Counted from the first letter of the stretch, positions 11,107-20,744 are shown. The stretch is 64,000 bases of DNA from JAYOEY01 sp038116945 (GCA_038116945.1 JAYOEY010000002.1:296674-360673); one strand, 5' to 3'. Made by a program: numbers and translations. The notes: generated by a model not told the origin, from the sequence alone.

Positions 11107-12711
11107 ATGATCATCATGGCGGCGGCAATCGGCCCGGACGAACTATACGCTTGGCTCAAGGACGACGAGGAGCTTGCGCTGCTCGATGTGCGGGAGGAGG
11201 GCGATTTCGGGGCCGGCGGTCATCTGCTGTTTGCGGTGTGTCTGCCGCTCAGCCGTCTCGAGCTGGATGTTGTCCCTCTGGTGCCGCGCAAGACCGCACG
11301 CGTCGTGCTGTGCGACGGCGGCGAGGGATTGACCCTTCGGGCTGCGGAAAAGCTCGAACGCTGGGGTTACGGCAATGTTTCCGTCCTCGACGGCGGCGTG
11401 CCGGCCTGGGAAGCGGCGGGCTATGTCGTGTTCCGCGGCGTCAACGTGCCGTCAAAGGCGTTCGGCGAATTTGTCGAACATCAGAGCGACACGCCCAATG
11501 TCGGGCCGGAAGAGCTCAAGGAAATGATCGACCGCGGCGACAATCTGGTAGTGCTCGACAGCCGCCCGTGGGGCGAATACCGGCGCATGAACATCCCGAC
11601 CGGCATCGACTGTCCCGGCGCGGAACTGGCCTACCGGGTGCATGATATGGTCGACGATCCGGACCGGACCATCGTGGTCAACTGTGCCGGGCGCACGCGT
11701 TCGATCATCGGCGCGCAATCGCTCATCAATGCCGGGGTCGGCAATAAAGTGTTTGCGCTGCGAAACGGCACGATGGGCTGGGCGCTTGCCGGGTTCGATC
11801 TCGAACACGGCAGCGACCGGAAATTCCCGGACATCACGGACAGGGGAACCGAGGCGGCCATGGAATGCGCCGCTCGGGTCGCCCGGCGGTTCGGTGTCAA
11901 GAAGATCGACCGGGCCACGCTGGAGCAATGGCAGGCAGAAACCGACAAACGGTCCCTGTTCGTGCTCGACGTGCGCAACCCGGAGGAATACGCCGCCGGC
12001 CACTTGCCGGGCTCGCTGCACGCGCCCGGCGGGCAGCTGGTCCAGGCAACCGATAAATGGTGCGGCACGCTTCGTTCGCGCATCGTGCTGGTCGACGATA
12101 CGGGCGTGCGCGCCACCATGACGGCGAGCTGGCTGATCCAGATGGGCTGGCCCGAAGTCGTGGTGCTGGAGGGCGGGCTCGAAGGAGGGGCGCTGGAAAC
12201 CGGCGTTCCCGAAGCGGTATCGGCGGCCGGAAAGGGCGCGGAGACGTCCTCCATAGCGGCGGCCGATCTGCGTGAAGCGGTTGAAGCGGGCAAGGCCGCG
12301 CTGATCGATCTGTCCACCAGTCTCGAATACCGCGCGGGCCATATTCCCGGTGCGTACTGGGGCGTCCGGGCCCGGCTCGACCAGGCGCTTGAAAAGATTC
12401 CCGGCGATGCGATGCTGGTGTTCACCGGCAGCGACATGGCGCTGGCGCGTCTTGCCGCGGCAGACGCCATGGCGGCGGGCCGCAATGTCCGCCTGTTCGA
12501 CGGTGGCAACGCGGCCTGGACGGAAGCGGGTTACCCGCTCGCGGAAGGGTTCGAACGTCTGACGACCAAAAACGACGACGTGATGTACAAGGCGTACGAC
12601 CACACCGAGAATATCGAATTTCACATGCAGGAATATCTCAGCTGGGAAATCGGCCTCGTCGATCTGGTCGAAAGGGATGCCACCGCCCGCTTCCGTCATT
12701 TTCCCGCCTGA
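11107..12711 (+). CDS. sulfurtransferase with four tandem rhodanese domains
   Basis: 534 residues from the ATG at 11107; a longer frame from 10939 reads back into the divergent gene and is unlikely. Four rhodanese-like units are recognisable at about residues 8-115, 130-235, 265-365 and 380-510, each with an LLDVRE/LDSRPWGEY/LDVRNPEEYAAGHLPG/LIDLSTSLEYRAGHIPG-type N-terminal motif. The active-site loop has Cys in the first two (C69 in VVLCDGGE, C193 in VVNCAGRTRS) but not in the last two (LVDDTG near D330, FTGSD near T440), so only two units look catalytic. Such proteins move sulfane sulfur to cyanide or thiols; the true acceptor is unknown. The stop is 2 bp before comF. Confidence 0.92.
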   Translation: MIIMAAAIGPDELYAWLKDDEELALLDVREEGDFGAGGHLLFAVCLPLSRLELDVVPLVPRKTARVVLCDGGEGLTLRAAEKLERWGYGNVSVLDGGVPAWEAAGYVVFRGVNVPSKAFGEFVEHQSDTPNVGPEELKEMIDRGDNLVVLDSRPWGEYRRMNIPTGIDCPGAELAYRVHDMVDDPDRTIVVNCAGRTRSIIGAQSLINAGVGNKVFALRNGTMGWALAGFDLEHGSDRKFPDITDRGTEAAMECAARVARRFGVKKIDRATLEQWQAETDKRSLFVLDVRNPEEYAAGHLPGSLHAPGGQLVQATDKWCGTLRSRIVLVDDTGVRATMTASWLIQMGWPEVVVLEGGLEGGALETGVPEAVSAAGKGAETSSIAAADLREAVEAGKAALIDLSTSLEYRAGHIPGAYWGVRARLDQALEKIPGDAMLVFTGSDMALARLAAADAMAAGRNVRLFDGGNAAWTEAGYPLAEGFERLTTKNDDVMYKAYDHTENIEFHMQEYLSWEIGLVDLVERDATARFRHFPA

Positions 12712-12713
12712 CG

Positions 12714-13487
12714 ATGGCGGCCGGGCTTCAGCCGACCGCGGGCTGGCCGCGCTGGTTGAAGCGCGGCGCCGACGGGGTGCTGGGGCTGCTGTTGCCGCGT
12801 CGATGCCTTTCCTGTGGTGCGACGGTCGAAAGCGACGGCGCGCTGTGCGTCGAGTGCTGGTCGAACGTGCGGTTTCTGGCGCCGCCGGCCTGCGCCTGTT
12901 GCTTTTTTCCGTTCGAATACGACATGGGACCGGAAGCGCTCTGCGCTGCCTGCGCGGCGCGGCACCCGGCCTATGACCGGGCGCGCGCGGCGTTCGCCTA
13001 TGACGAATCCAGCCGTGGCCCCGTGCTGGCGTTCAAGCATGGCGACCGGCTCGATGCCGCCCCCGCCTTTGCACGCCTGGTGATTCAGGCCGCCGGGCCC
13101 CTGCTTGCCGGCAATCCGCTGATCGTTCCGGTGCCGCTGCACCGAAGCCGGCTTATGGCGCGGCGCTACAACCAGGCGGCGGAGCTGGCTCGGGCGATCG
13201 GCGCGCAGACCGATCTTCCTGTATCGACGGACCTGCTCGTTCGTCGCCGCCGGACTCCGTCGCAGGGAAGGTTCGGTCCGGTGCAGAGGCGGCGCAATGT
13301 CCGGGGGGCGTTCGGCGTGCGCGGCAGACGGGAAGGGGAGGTCAGGGGCAGGACCGTTCTTCTGATCGACGACGTGCTGACCACCGGTGCGACGGTCGAG
13401 GCCTGCGCGCGGCCGCTGCTGCGCGCCGGTGCGAATGCGGTCGATGTGCTGACGCTGGCGCGTGTTGTACGGGCAGTTTCGCTCTGA
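12714..13487 (+). CDS. ComF family protein (phosphoribosyltransferase-like)
   Basis: 257 residues. The N-terminus carries a zinc-finger-like cysteine set (CLSCGA, CVECW, CACC, CAAC) and the C-terminal half has a type I phosphoribosyltransferase PRPP loop, VLLIDDVLTTGATVEAC. ComF homologues take part in DNA uptake or purine-related chemistry; the exact role in alphaproteobacteria is not settled. It is packed directly after the rhodanese gene and before grxC, an arrangement common in this class. Confidence 0.9.
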   Translation: MAAGLQPTAGWPRWLKRGADGVLGLLLPRRCLSCGATVESDGALCVECWSNVRFLAPPACACCFFPFEYDMGPEALCAACAARHPAYDRARAAFAYDESSRGPVLAFKHGDRLDAAPAFARLVIQAAGPLLAGNPLIVPVPLHRSRLMARRYNQAAELARAIGAQTDLPVSTDLLVRRRRTPSQGRFGPVQRRRNVRGAFGVRGRREGEVRGRTVLLIDDVLTTGATVEACARPLLRAGANAVDVLTLARVVRAVSL

Positions 13488-13554
13488 GGGCTCGCAAAAT
13501 GGGCGGCGACGTACCATATTGGCCGCTGATGGAAATTCGAACGAGAGTTGTATC

Positions 13555-13815
13555 GTGGCGAAGGTAGAAATTTACACGACGATGTTCTGTCCGTTCTGCG
13601 TGCGGGCGAAATCGCTGTTGAAGAAAAAGGGCGTCGAGTTCGAGGAAATCGAGGTCGACGGCGATCCCGCGCTGCGCCGGCAGATGACCGAAAGATCCGG
13701 CGGCGGATATACCGTGCCGCAGATTTTCATCGACGGAAAACCCGTCGGCGGGTCCGACGATCTTGCCGCGCTTGAGGCGTCCGGCGAACTCGACGGGCTG
13801 CTCAACGCTTCCTGA
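13555..13815 (+). CDS. grxC: glutaredoxin 3
   Basis: Dithiol glutaredoxin of 86 residues, reducing protein and small-molecule disulfides with glutathione. The CPFC active site is at C12-C15, and the TVPQIFIDG and GGSDDL glutathione-binding motifs are present. I place the start at GTG 13555, giving the expected MAKVEIYTT beginning; the longer frame from 13462 overlaps comF and adds 31 residues foreign to the family. It is followed 7 bp later by a nitrilase-family gene. Confidence 0.94.
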   Translation: MAKVEIYTTMFCPFCVRAKSLLKKKGVEFEEIEVDGDPALRRQMTERSGGGYTVPQIFIDGKPVGGSDDLAALEASGELDGLLNAS

Positions 13816-13822
13816 TGAAATC

Positions 13823-14650
13823 GTGACGGCGCCGTTCCGGCTCGCCTGCGTTCAGGTCTGCGCGGGCAACGATATGGGCGCCAATATTAAGGCGGCCGCA
13901 GATCTGGCGCGTCGGGCGCGCGCTGAAGGCGCCGACTTCGTCTCCTTTCCCGAATGCGTTTCGATGATGGAGATGGGGTTCGAACGGACGCTGGCGGCGT
14001 CGTTTCCGGAAGACTCCCATCCCGCGCTGGCTGCTTTCCGGTCGCTCGCCGCGGATCAGGAGATCTGGCTGCTGGCCGGTTCGTTGACAGTGCGGCTCGA
14101 TGGCGGCCGCGTGGCGAACCGGTCCTTTCTGATCGATGCGGACGGCAAGGTGGTCGCTTCCTACGACAAGATCCACATGTTCGATGTGGATCTCGATGGC
14201 GGCGAATCCTACCGCGAGTCCGAGACCTACCGGGCCGGCGACCAGGCGGTGCTGGCGGAGACGCCTTGGGGACCGCTCGGCATGACGGTCTGCTACGATC
14301 TGCGCTTTCCGCATCTCTATCGCGGCCTGGCGCAACGGGGCGCGGTCATGTTGTCGGTTCCGTCAGCCTTTACCCGGCCGACCGGAGAGGCGCACTGGGA
14401 GGTTCTTCTGCGTGCCCGTGCGATCGAGAACGCATCGTATGTTTTTGCGGCCGCGCAGTGCGGCGAGCATCCGCACGGGCGCAGGACCTGGGGGCATTCG
14501 CTGATCGTCGATCCGTGGGGCGAGGTGATTGCCGCAGCCGGCGAGGAGCCCTGTGTGATCTGGGCCGATATCGATCCGGGAAAGGTCATGGCGGCGCGGC
14601 GGTCGCTGCCGTCGCTGCAGCATGACCGGGACTATTCGTTCCCCGACTGA
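13823..14650 (+). CDS. carbon-nitrogen hydrolase (Nit1/deaminated-glutathione amidase type)
   Basis: Nitrilase-superfamily amidase of 275 residues. The catalytic triad is visible: E44 (SFPECV), K116 (YDKIHMFD) and C157 (MTVCYDLRFP). The sequence is of the Nit1/Nit2 kind, which hydrolyses deaminated glutathione or alpha-ketoglutaramate-like amides as metabolite repair, and its position just after glutaredoxin fits a glutathione link. The start is GTG 13823, since residues encoded upstream in the longer frame overlap grxC. Its end overlaps the convergent methyltransferase gene by 19 bp. Confidence 0.9.
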   Translation: MTAPFRLACVQVCAGNDMGANIKAAADLARRARAEGADFVSFPECVSMMEMGFERTLAASFPEDSHPALAAFRSLAADQEIWLLAGSLTVRLDGGRVANRSFLIDADGKVVASYDKIHMFDVDLDGGESYRESETYRAGDQAVLAETPWGPLGMTVCYDLRFPHLYRGLAQRGAVMLSVPSAFTRPTGEAHWEVLLRARAIENASYVFAAAQCGEHPHGRRTWGHSLIVDPWGEVIAAAGEEPCVIWADIDPGKVMAARRSLPSLQHDRDYSFPD

Positions 14651-15204
14651 TTTCTTGTCAACGCGACCGGCGGATCGTCGGGATAGCGCCACACCGCGGC
14701 AATTCGCTGTACGGCGCGCGGGCCTTCGATGATCCCGTCCTCGTATGCGACGATCCGCAGCTTGCCCCGCACGGCTTCGATCAGTTCCCCCGGTTCAAGC
14801 AGAAAATCCGGGTTGGACGGACGCCCAAACGCTTCATTGCCGCGCGCGAAGGTTTCGTAGAGCAGCGCGCCGCCCGGCGCGACGCTGTCGACGATGTGCG
14901 GCAGCAACGGACGATGCAGGTAGCTTGTTACGATCACGCCGCCGAACGAGCGCCGTTCCAGCGGCCAGCGCCCGCCGGTCTCAAGGTCGACCGGAACCGT
15001 TTCGACATTGCCGGTCCCCGCGATCCTCGACAACGCCTCCTCGTCCCGGTCCACGGCCGTCACGGCGTGGCCGCTTTCTGCGAAATAACGCGCATGCCGT
15101 CCGCCGCCGCTGGCGAGGTCGAGGACAGCCGATTTATCCGGAATCAGGTGGGAAAACCGCAGTATCCATGCGCTTGGCGCCGCTCTCGGGTCATGTTCCG
15201 TCAT
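14632..15204 (-). CDS. class I SAM-dependent methyltransferase
   Basis: 190-residue methyltransferase with a clear SAM-binding motif I (VLDLASGGGRHARYFAESGH) followed by VTAVDRDEEAL. The short size and AVLDLASGGGRHAR opening resemble the small TehB/tellurite-resistance-like group, but the substrate cannot be named. It converges on the nitrilase gene with a 19-bp overlap and is divergent from the DUF1178 gene. Confidence 0.85.
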   Translation of the reverse strand: MTEHDPRAAPSAWILRFSHLIPDKSAVLDLASGGGRHARYFAESGHAVTAVDRDEEALSRIAGTGNVETVPVDLETGGRWPLERRSFGGVIVTSYLHRPLLPHIVDSVAPGGALLYETFARGNEAFGRPSNPDFLLEPGELIEAVRGKLRIVAYEDGIIEGPRAVQRIAAVWRYPDDPPVALTRNQSGNE

Positions 15205-15300
15205 TTCGAAATCGAGTCGTTAACCCTTGATTTGCAGGGCAATTTTATCATTTAAATGCCGTGAGACATTTATGACGGACCTGACGCCGGGCGCAAGATC

Positions 15301-15720
15301 ATGATCGTGTTCGATCTCAGATGCGGCAACGACCACGAGTTCGAGTCGTGGTTTGCCAACAGCGAGGCCTTCGAAAAGCTGAAGAAGGCCGGAGAGGTCG
15401 CCTGCCCGGTCTGCGGCGATGCCAAGGTCGAAAAGGCGCTGATGGCCCCCGCCGTGTCCGGCACCAAGAAGAAATCGAGCGAGATGGCGGCGATGCACGC
15501 CGGCCAGTATATCTCGGCGATCCGCGAACTGCGCGAGAAGGTCGAGCAGAACTGCGACTATGTCGGCGACAAATTCCCCGAGGAAGCCCGCAGGATTCAC
15601 TACGGCGAGACCGAGAAGCGAAACATCTACGGAGAAGCGTCGCCCGACGAGGCCAAAGCGCTGGTTGACGAAGGCGTTGAGGTGCAGGCGATTCCCTGGG
15701 CACCGAAAGCCGACGCGTAA
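15301..15720 (+). CDS. DUF1178 family protein
   Basis: 139-residue protein of the DUF1178 family, conserved in alpha- and betaproteobacteria with no established function. The N-terminus (MIVFDLRCGNDHEFESWF) and the zinc-ribbon-like pair CGNDHEF and CPVCGD are typical; the C-terminal part has the conserved IRELREKVEQNCDYVGDKFPEEARRIHYGE-type stretch (residues about 75-105). It is monocistronic here, pointing toward the DinB gene with 17 bp between stop codons. Confidence 0.92.
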   Translation: MIVFDLRCGNDHEFESWFANSEAFEKLKKAGEVACPVCGDAKVEKALMAPAVSGTKKKSSEMAAMHAGQYISAIRELREKVEQNCDYVGDKFPEEARRIHYGETEKRNIYGEASPDEAKALVDEGVEVQAIPWAPKADA

Positions 15721-15737
15721 GTCCCGCCTGTACGGGC

Positions 15738-16238
15738 CTAAATCCCTGTTTCCCGCATAAAATACAGAAGGTCGAGTTCCGGCGGCTTGCGCCCCGTCTG
15801 GCTCACCATGTCATGCGCCTGTCCCCGGTGATGGGTCTGGTGATTGAAGAAATGCATCAGCACCGCCGACAACGGCTGCTCGAAGGCGGTCCCGGCCGTG
15901 TTGCTGTAGCGGAGGGTTCCTGCAAGCGCTGTCTCGTCATACCGGTCTATGGTGGCGACGATCCTGTCGTCCTCGGTTTCCCGCGCGGCCCTCAACTCGG
16001 GGAAAGTATCGTAGAGGATGGCATTGAGCGCTTCCGGCGCGTCGCCTTCGCCGGTAAATCGACGAAGCCAGATCCGGTCTCCTGCCAGCAGATGGTTGAG
16101 CGTGCCATGGAGCGAACCGAAGAAACCCTTGCGGTCCTCGAAATATTCCGCGTCCGACAATCCGGCTACGGCTGCGTAAAGGCGCGCGTTGGCCCAGCGG
16201 TTATAGGCCGCCATCATTGCGAACCCGGTTCCGTTCAC
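15738..16238 (-). CDS. DinB family protein
   Basis: DinB/YfiT-like four-helix putative metalloenzyme, 166 residues from the GTG at 16238. Probable metal ligands are the His of LNHLLAGD and the HQTHHRG cluster near the C-terminus. The GTG overlaps the ubiG stop as GTGA, a coupling overlap, and supplies the few residues that normally precede the conserved AAYNRWANARLY; ATG 16217 is the alternative. A much longer open frame to 16919 is only the shadow of ubiG. Members act as thiol-dependent transferases or are uncharacterised. Confidence 0.85.
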   Translation of the reverse strand: MNGTGFAMMAAYNRWANARLYAAVAGLSDAEYFEDRKGFFGSLHGTLNHLLAGDRIWLRRFTGEGDAPEALNAILYDTFPELRAARETEDDRIVATIDRYDETALAGTLRYSNTAGTAFEQPLSAVLMHFFNHQTHHRGQAHDMVSQTGRKPPELDLLYFMRETGI

Positions 16239-17002
16239 GACGCCGCAGTCCTTGTCGCCGTCATCATGTAGTTGACCGACAGGTCGCGACCCAGCCGCCA
16301 CTCGTCTTCCAGCGGGCGGTAGCTTACCCCGGTAATATCGGTCACGGTCGCACCCGCCTCGGCAAGCGCGCGCGCGAGTTCGGACGGCCGGACGAATCTG
16401 TTCCACTGATGGGTGCCGCGCGGCAGCCAGCGCAGGATGTATTCCGCGCCGAAAATGCCGAACAGCCAGGACTTCGGTGTCCGGTTCAGGGTCGCCATGA
16501 CGATCGCGCCGCCGGGGGCGGCCAGCTTCGCAACCGATTCCGTGAACAACGCCATGTCCGCGACGTGCTCGACGATTTCCAGCGCCACGACCGCATCGAA
16601 AGTTCGTCCCTCGGCGGCGATGTCTTCGGCGGCGGCCTCCAGATATTCGATGGAAAGCCCGGACTCCGCAGCATGCGCCGACGCCGTGCCGATGTTCTGT
16701 GCTGACGCGTCGATGCCGGTCACCGCCGCCCCCATCCTTGCCAGCGGTTCCGATATCAGTCCGCCGCCGCATCCCACATCGAGCACCGACAGCCCCGAGA
16801 GCGGCCGGCGTTCTCTTTTGTCGCGCCCGAACCGGTCGCACAGCGCGTCGCGCAGATATTGCAGCCGGACGGGATTGAAGCGATGCAGCGGACGAAACTT
16901 TCCGTCCGGGTCCCACCACTCCGCCGCCATCGCCGAAAAACGCGCGATTTCGGCGGGGTCGACCGTGCCCGTGCCGCCGGATTCCGGAATTCTTTCAATC
17001 AT
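16235..17002 (-). CDS. ubiG: bifunctional 2-polyprenyl-6-hydroxyphenol methylase/3-demethylubiquinol 3-O-methyltransferase
   Basis: O-methyltransferase acting at two steps of ubiquinone biosynthesis, at the inner face of the membrane. 255 residues from ATG 17002. The hallmark N-terminal segment FSAMAAEWWDPDGKFRPLH is followed by SAM motif I LSVLDVGCGGGLISEPLA and VTGIDAS. An upstream ATG at 17059 would add 19 residues not typical of UbiG. It is divergent from lysC and translationally coupled to the DinB gene by a GTGA overlap. Confidence 0.95.
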   Translation of the reverse strand: MIERIPESGGTGTVDPAEIARFSAMAAEWWDPDGKFRPLHRFNPVRLQYLRDALCDRFGRDKRERRPLSGLSVLDVGCGGGLISEPLARMGAAVTGIDASAQNIGTASAHAAESGLSIEYLEAAAEDIAAEGRTFDAVVALEIVEHVADMALFTESVAKLAAPGGAIVMATLNRTPKSWLFGIFGAEYILRWLPRGTHQWNRFVRPSELARALAEAGATVTDITGVSYRPLEDEWRLGRDLSVNYMMTATRTAAS

Positions 17003-17192
17003 TGTCACTACCCGTCCGACGGTCTCGCCGCACCGCGCGACTTGCTTCACGCAGGCCATATAGAGTAGAAAGCGCCCGCCGCGGCGGGGATCAAGGAAAA
17101 ATTTCGGATTCCGTCGATGACGGGGCGTTACCGGCCACGGAAATTGACAGGAAGCGCGGCGAAATCAGGCAGGTAGCGCCACAGGGGTTTCC

Positions 17193-18413
17193 ATGGGACG
17201 CGTCGTCCAGAAATTTGGCGGAACATCGGTTGCGAATCTGGACCGGATACGGGCCGCCGCCTTGCGGGTCAAAGCCGAAGTCGACCTCGGCAATGAAGTC
17301 GCCGTCGTCGTTTCCGCCATGGCAGGAACGACCAACCAGCTTGTCGACTGGACGGTCGGAATCGCGCCGCTGCACGATGCGCGCGAATACGACACGGTGA
17401 TTTCGTCGGGCGAGCAGGTCACCTGCGGGCTGATGGCGCTGGCGCTTCAGAATATCGGTGTCGATGCCCGCTCCTGGCTCGGCTGGCAGTTGCCTTTCCG
17501 CACCGACAATGCGCATGGCAAGGCGCGCATCCTCGAGATAGAGACCGCCGAGATCGAAAAGCGCATGGCGACCGGGCAGGTTGCGGTTCTGGCCGGCTTC
17601 CAGGGGATCGGCGAAGACGGCAGGATCACCACGCTGGGGCGCGGCGGATCGGATACATCGGCGGTGGCGCTGGCGGCGGCGCTGCGGGCCGACCGGTGCG
17701 ATATTTTTACCGACGTTGACGGCGTTTACACGACCGATCCGCGCATCGTCGCGAAGGCGCGCAAGCTGGACAAGATTTCCTTCGAGGAAATGCTCGAAAT
17801 GGCGTCGCTCGGCGCCAAGGTGCTGCAGACCCGTTCGGTAGAACTGGCGATGAACCACAATGTCCGGCTGCATGTCCGGTCGTCTTTCGAGGACGTTCCG
17901 GGGACGCTGGTGGTCGAGGAGAACGAGATCGTGGAAAAAGAAGTCGTAAGCGGTATTGCCTACAGCAAGGACGAAGCCAAGATTACCCTCATCCGCGTGG
18001 CCGACAGGCCCGGCGCGGCCGCGGCCATTTTCGGGCCGCTGACGGACGCCAATATCAACGTCGATATGATCGTCCAGAACGTATCGGAGGACGGCAAGGC
18101 CACCGACATGACTTTTACCGTGGCCAAGGCCGATTTCGAGCGCGCCCGCAACGTCCTCCAGTCCAATCAGGACAGCCTCGGATTCGAGAGGCTGGTCGCA
18201 GATCCGAACGTAGCGAAAATCTCCGTTGTCGGTGTCGGCATGCGCAGTCACGCCGGCGTCGCCCAGCGCATGTTCACCGCTCTTGGCGAGCGGGGGATCA
18301 ACATTCAGGTGATATCGACTTCCGAGATCAAGGTCAGCGTCCTCGTCGCAGAGGAATACACCGAGCTGGCACTCAGGGCCCTGCATACCGCTTACGGGCT
18401 CGACGCCGGCTGA
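17193..18413 (+). CDS. lysC: aspartate kinase
   Basis: Phosphorylates aspartate, the first step to lysine, threonine, methionine and diaminopimelate. 406 residues, with the opening VQKFGGTSVANLDRI and kinase motif GRGGSDTSAVALAAAL. Two C-terminal ACT domains (starting near ISKDEAKITLIRV and NVAKISVVGVGMRS) indicate feedback control by lysine and/or threonine. Divergent from ubiG across 190 bp and followed 54 bp later by ptsP, an order seen widely in alphaproteobacteria. Confidence 0.97.
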   Translation: MGRVVQKFGGTSVANLDRIRAAALRVKAEVDLGNEVAVVVSAMAGTTNQLVDWTVGIAPLHDAREYDTVISSGEQVTCGLMALALQNIGVDARSWLGWQLPFRTDNAHGKARILEIETAEIEKRMATGQVAVLAGFQGIGEDGRITTLGRGGSDTSAVALAAALRADRCDIFTDVDGVYTTDPRIVAKARKLDKISFEEMLEMASLGAKVLQTRSVELAMNHNVRLHVRSSFEDVPGTLVVEENEIVEKEVVSGIAYSKDEAKITLIRVADRPGAAAAIFGPLTDANINVDMIVQNVSEDGKATDMTFTVAKADFERARNVLQSNQDSLGFERLVADPNVAKISVVGVGMRSHAGVAQRMFTALGERGINIQVISTSEIKVSVLVAEEYTELALRALHTAYGLDAG

Positions 18414-18467
18414 TTTACGGGCATATCCGCGTCTCCGGAAAGGAGTCGGCCGCCCGGAGAGAAGAGA

Positions 18468-20744
18468 ATGGCTGAGACGGCAACGACAGGAACCAGACAC
18501 CTGCTTCGTCGCGTCCGCGATGTCATGTCGGGCGCGGGGACGGCCCAGGAGCGGCTGGACCGGCTGGTTCACGTCATCGCCGCCGAAATGGTCACCGAGG
18601 TCTGCACGATCTACGTCATGCGGGCGGGGCAGGTGCTGGAGCTGTTCGCCACCGAAGGTCTGCGCGCCAGCGCCGTTCACCAGACCCGATTACGGGTTGG
18701 CGAGGGGCTTATCGGCAATATCGCGGCGCATGCCCGGGTTCTCAATCTCGCCAAGGCCCAGTCCCATCCCGACTTCGCCTACCGACCGGAAACCGGAGAA
18801 GAAATCTATCAATCGTTCCTCGGCGTGCCGATCATCCGCGGCGGCCGTGTGCGCGGCGTTCTCGCCATCCAGAACAAGGCGCAACGCGTCTATACCGAGG
18901 AAGAGATCGAGGCGCTGGAAATGATCGTGGTGGTGCTGGCCGAGCTGATCGCAGGCGGCGACCTGGTCAGTCCGGGCGAGCAGCTTCAGGCCGAAGGAAA
19001 CGCCATCCTGCCCGTTCGTCTTACCGGTATCCAGATCAATCCCGGGATTGCGATGGGCGACGCGGTGCTGCACCGGCCAAGGGTGGAAATTCCCCGCATG
19101 TTTTCCGACGATCCGGCGGCGGAGGAAACGCGGCTGCTGGAAGCGCTCGATTCGATGCACGACGCGATCGACAACCTGTTCAATGTGGCGGAACTGACGG
19201 GAGGCGGCGAGCATCGCGACGTGCTTGACACCTATCGGCTGGTGGCCCGCGACGCCGGCTGGCTGCGGCGTCTGCGCGAGGCGATCTCGAGCGGTCTTAC
19301 CGCCGAGGCCGCCGTCCAGAAGGTCGGCGACGATACGCGCGCCAGGATGGCGATGGCCGCCGATCCGTATTTGCGCGAACGGCTGCACGATTTCGACGAT
19401 CTCGCCAACCGCCTGATGCAGCATCTTGCAGGCCATTCCGGGAAGCAGGCGCAGACCGACCTGCCGGACGATGTTGTTCTGCTCGCCAAAAACATGGGGC
19501 CGGCGGAACTGCTCGATTACGAGCCCCATCGACTGCGCGCGCTGCTGCTGGAAGAAGGCTCGGCGACCGCGCATGTCGCGATCGTCGCCAAGGCGCTGAA
19601 CATTCCGGTGGTGGGGCGCATACACGATCTTCTCGCCCGCATCGATCCGCTGGACCCGGTGATCGTGGACGCCGACCATTCCCAGGTTTTCGTTCGTCCC
19701 GCCGAAGACGTGCAGCAGATGGTCGCCGATACGATGTCCGTCCGGGCGGAACGCCAGGCGGTCTACTCGGCGATGCGGGACCTGCCGACGGTGACGCGGG
19801 ACGGGCAGCCGATTTCGCTGTTTCTCAATGCGGGTCTGCTGATCGACGTACAGCAGTTGCCCGAAACGGGGGCGGACGGAATCGGTCTTTACCGGACCGA
19901 AATTCCGTTCATGGTTCGATCCGAGCTGCCGGGCGTGGAAGCCCAGACCGAGCTTTACGATCGCGTCCTCAACCAGGCGGACGGCAAGCCCGTCATGTTC
20001 CGCACCCTCGATATCGGCGGCGACAAGCAGCTTCCGTACTTTCATGCCAGCGCCGATCAGAATCCCAACATGGGCTGGCGCGCCATTCGCGTGGGACTCG
20101 ACCAGCCATCCATACTGCGCCAGCAGCTTCGCGCCCTGATCAACGCGGCGAACGGACGGGATCTTTCCGTAATGTTCCCGATGGTTTCCGAAGTCGCCGA
20201 ATTCGATGCCGCGAGATCGGTGCTCGAACGCGAGGTCGAACGCGTCGGGTCGCGTGGCGGCGTAACGCCCGGAAAGCTTGATATCGGCGTCATGCTCGAA
20301 GTGCCGGGCCTGATGTGGCAGCTGAAGCCTCTTCTCGAGCGCGTCGATTTTCTTTCGGTCGGCAGCAACGACCTGTTTCAGTTCCTGTTCGCCAGCGACC
20401 GCGGAAACCCGCGGGTCGCCGACCGATACGACGTTCTGTCTCCAGGTCTTCTGTCGTTGCTGCGCAGGCTCGTCGAGGCGACCACGGAGGCGAACGTGCC
20501 GCTGTCGCTCTGCGGCGAAATGGCCGGTCAGCCGATCGAGGCGATGACGCTGATCGGGCTCGGTTTCCGGCGTATTTCCCTGCCGCCGGCCAAGTTCGGC
20601 GCGGTCAAGGCGATGGTGCGCAGCCTCGATGCCGGCGCCCTTGCGCGCTACATCGAAACGCTGCTCGACCTGCCCGATCACAGCGTGCGTCGCAGGCTGA
20701 CCGCCTACGCCCGGGATCATGGCATCGAGATCGGCGATCTGTAA
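18468..20744 (+). CDS. ptsP: phosphoenolpyruvate-protein phosphotransferase PtsP (EI-Ntr)
   Basis: First enzyme of the nitrogen phosphotransferase system, passing phosphate from PEP to NPr and then EIIA-Ntr for regulation rather than sugar uptake. 758 residues: an N-terminal GAF sensor domain at about 15-155 and the PTS enzyme I fold afterwards. The phospho-His is in EGSATAHVAIVAKALNIPVV, and the PEP-binding barrel shows GLYRTEIPFM and SVGSNDLFQFLFASDR. The GAF domain is thought to sense glutamine or 2-oxoglutarate. Follows lysC; RBS-like AGAGAAGAG precedes the ATG. Confidence 0.96.
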   Translation: MAETATTGTRHLLRRVRDVMSGAGTAQERLDRLVHVIAAEMVTEVCTIYVMRAGQVLELFATEGLRASAVHQTRLRVGEGLIGNIAAHARVLNLAKAQSHPDFAYRPETGEEIYQSFLGVPIIRGGRVRGVLAIQNKAQRVYTEEEIEALEMIVVVLAELIAGGDLVSPGEQLQAEGNAILPVRLTGIQINPGIAMGDAVLHRPRVEIPRMFSDDPAAEETRLLEALDSMHDAIDNLFNVAELTGGGEHRDVLDTYRLVARDAGWLRRLREAISSGLTAEAAVQKVGDDTRARMAMAADPYLRERLHDFDDLANRLMQHLAGHSGKQAQTDLPDDVVLLAKNMGPAELLDYEPHRLRALLLEEGSATAHVAIVAKALNIPVVGRIHDLLARIDPLDPVIVDADHSQVFVRPAEDVQQMVADTMSVRAERQAVYSAMRDLPTVTRDGQPISLFLNAGLLIDVQQLPETGADGIGLYRTEIPFMVRSELPGVEAQTELYDRVLNQADGKPVMFRTLDIGGDKQLPYFHASADQNPNMGWRAIRVGLDQPSILRQQLRALINAANGRDLSVMFPMVSEVAEFDAARSVLEREVERVGSRGGVTPGKLDIGVMLEVPGLMWQLKPLLERVDFLSVGSNDLFQFLFASDRGNPRVADRYDVLSPGLLSLLRRLVEATTEANVPLSLCGEMAGQPIEAMTLIGLGFRRISLPPAKFGAVKAMVRSLDAGALARYIETLLDLPDHSVRRRLTAYARDHGIEIGDL

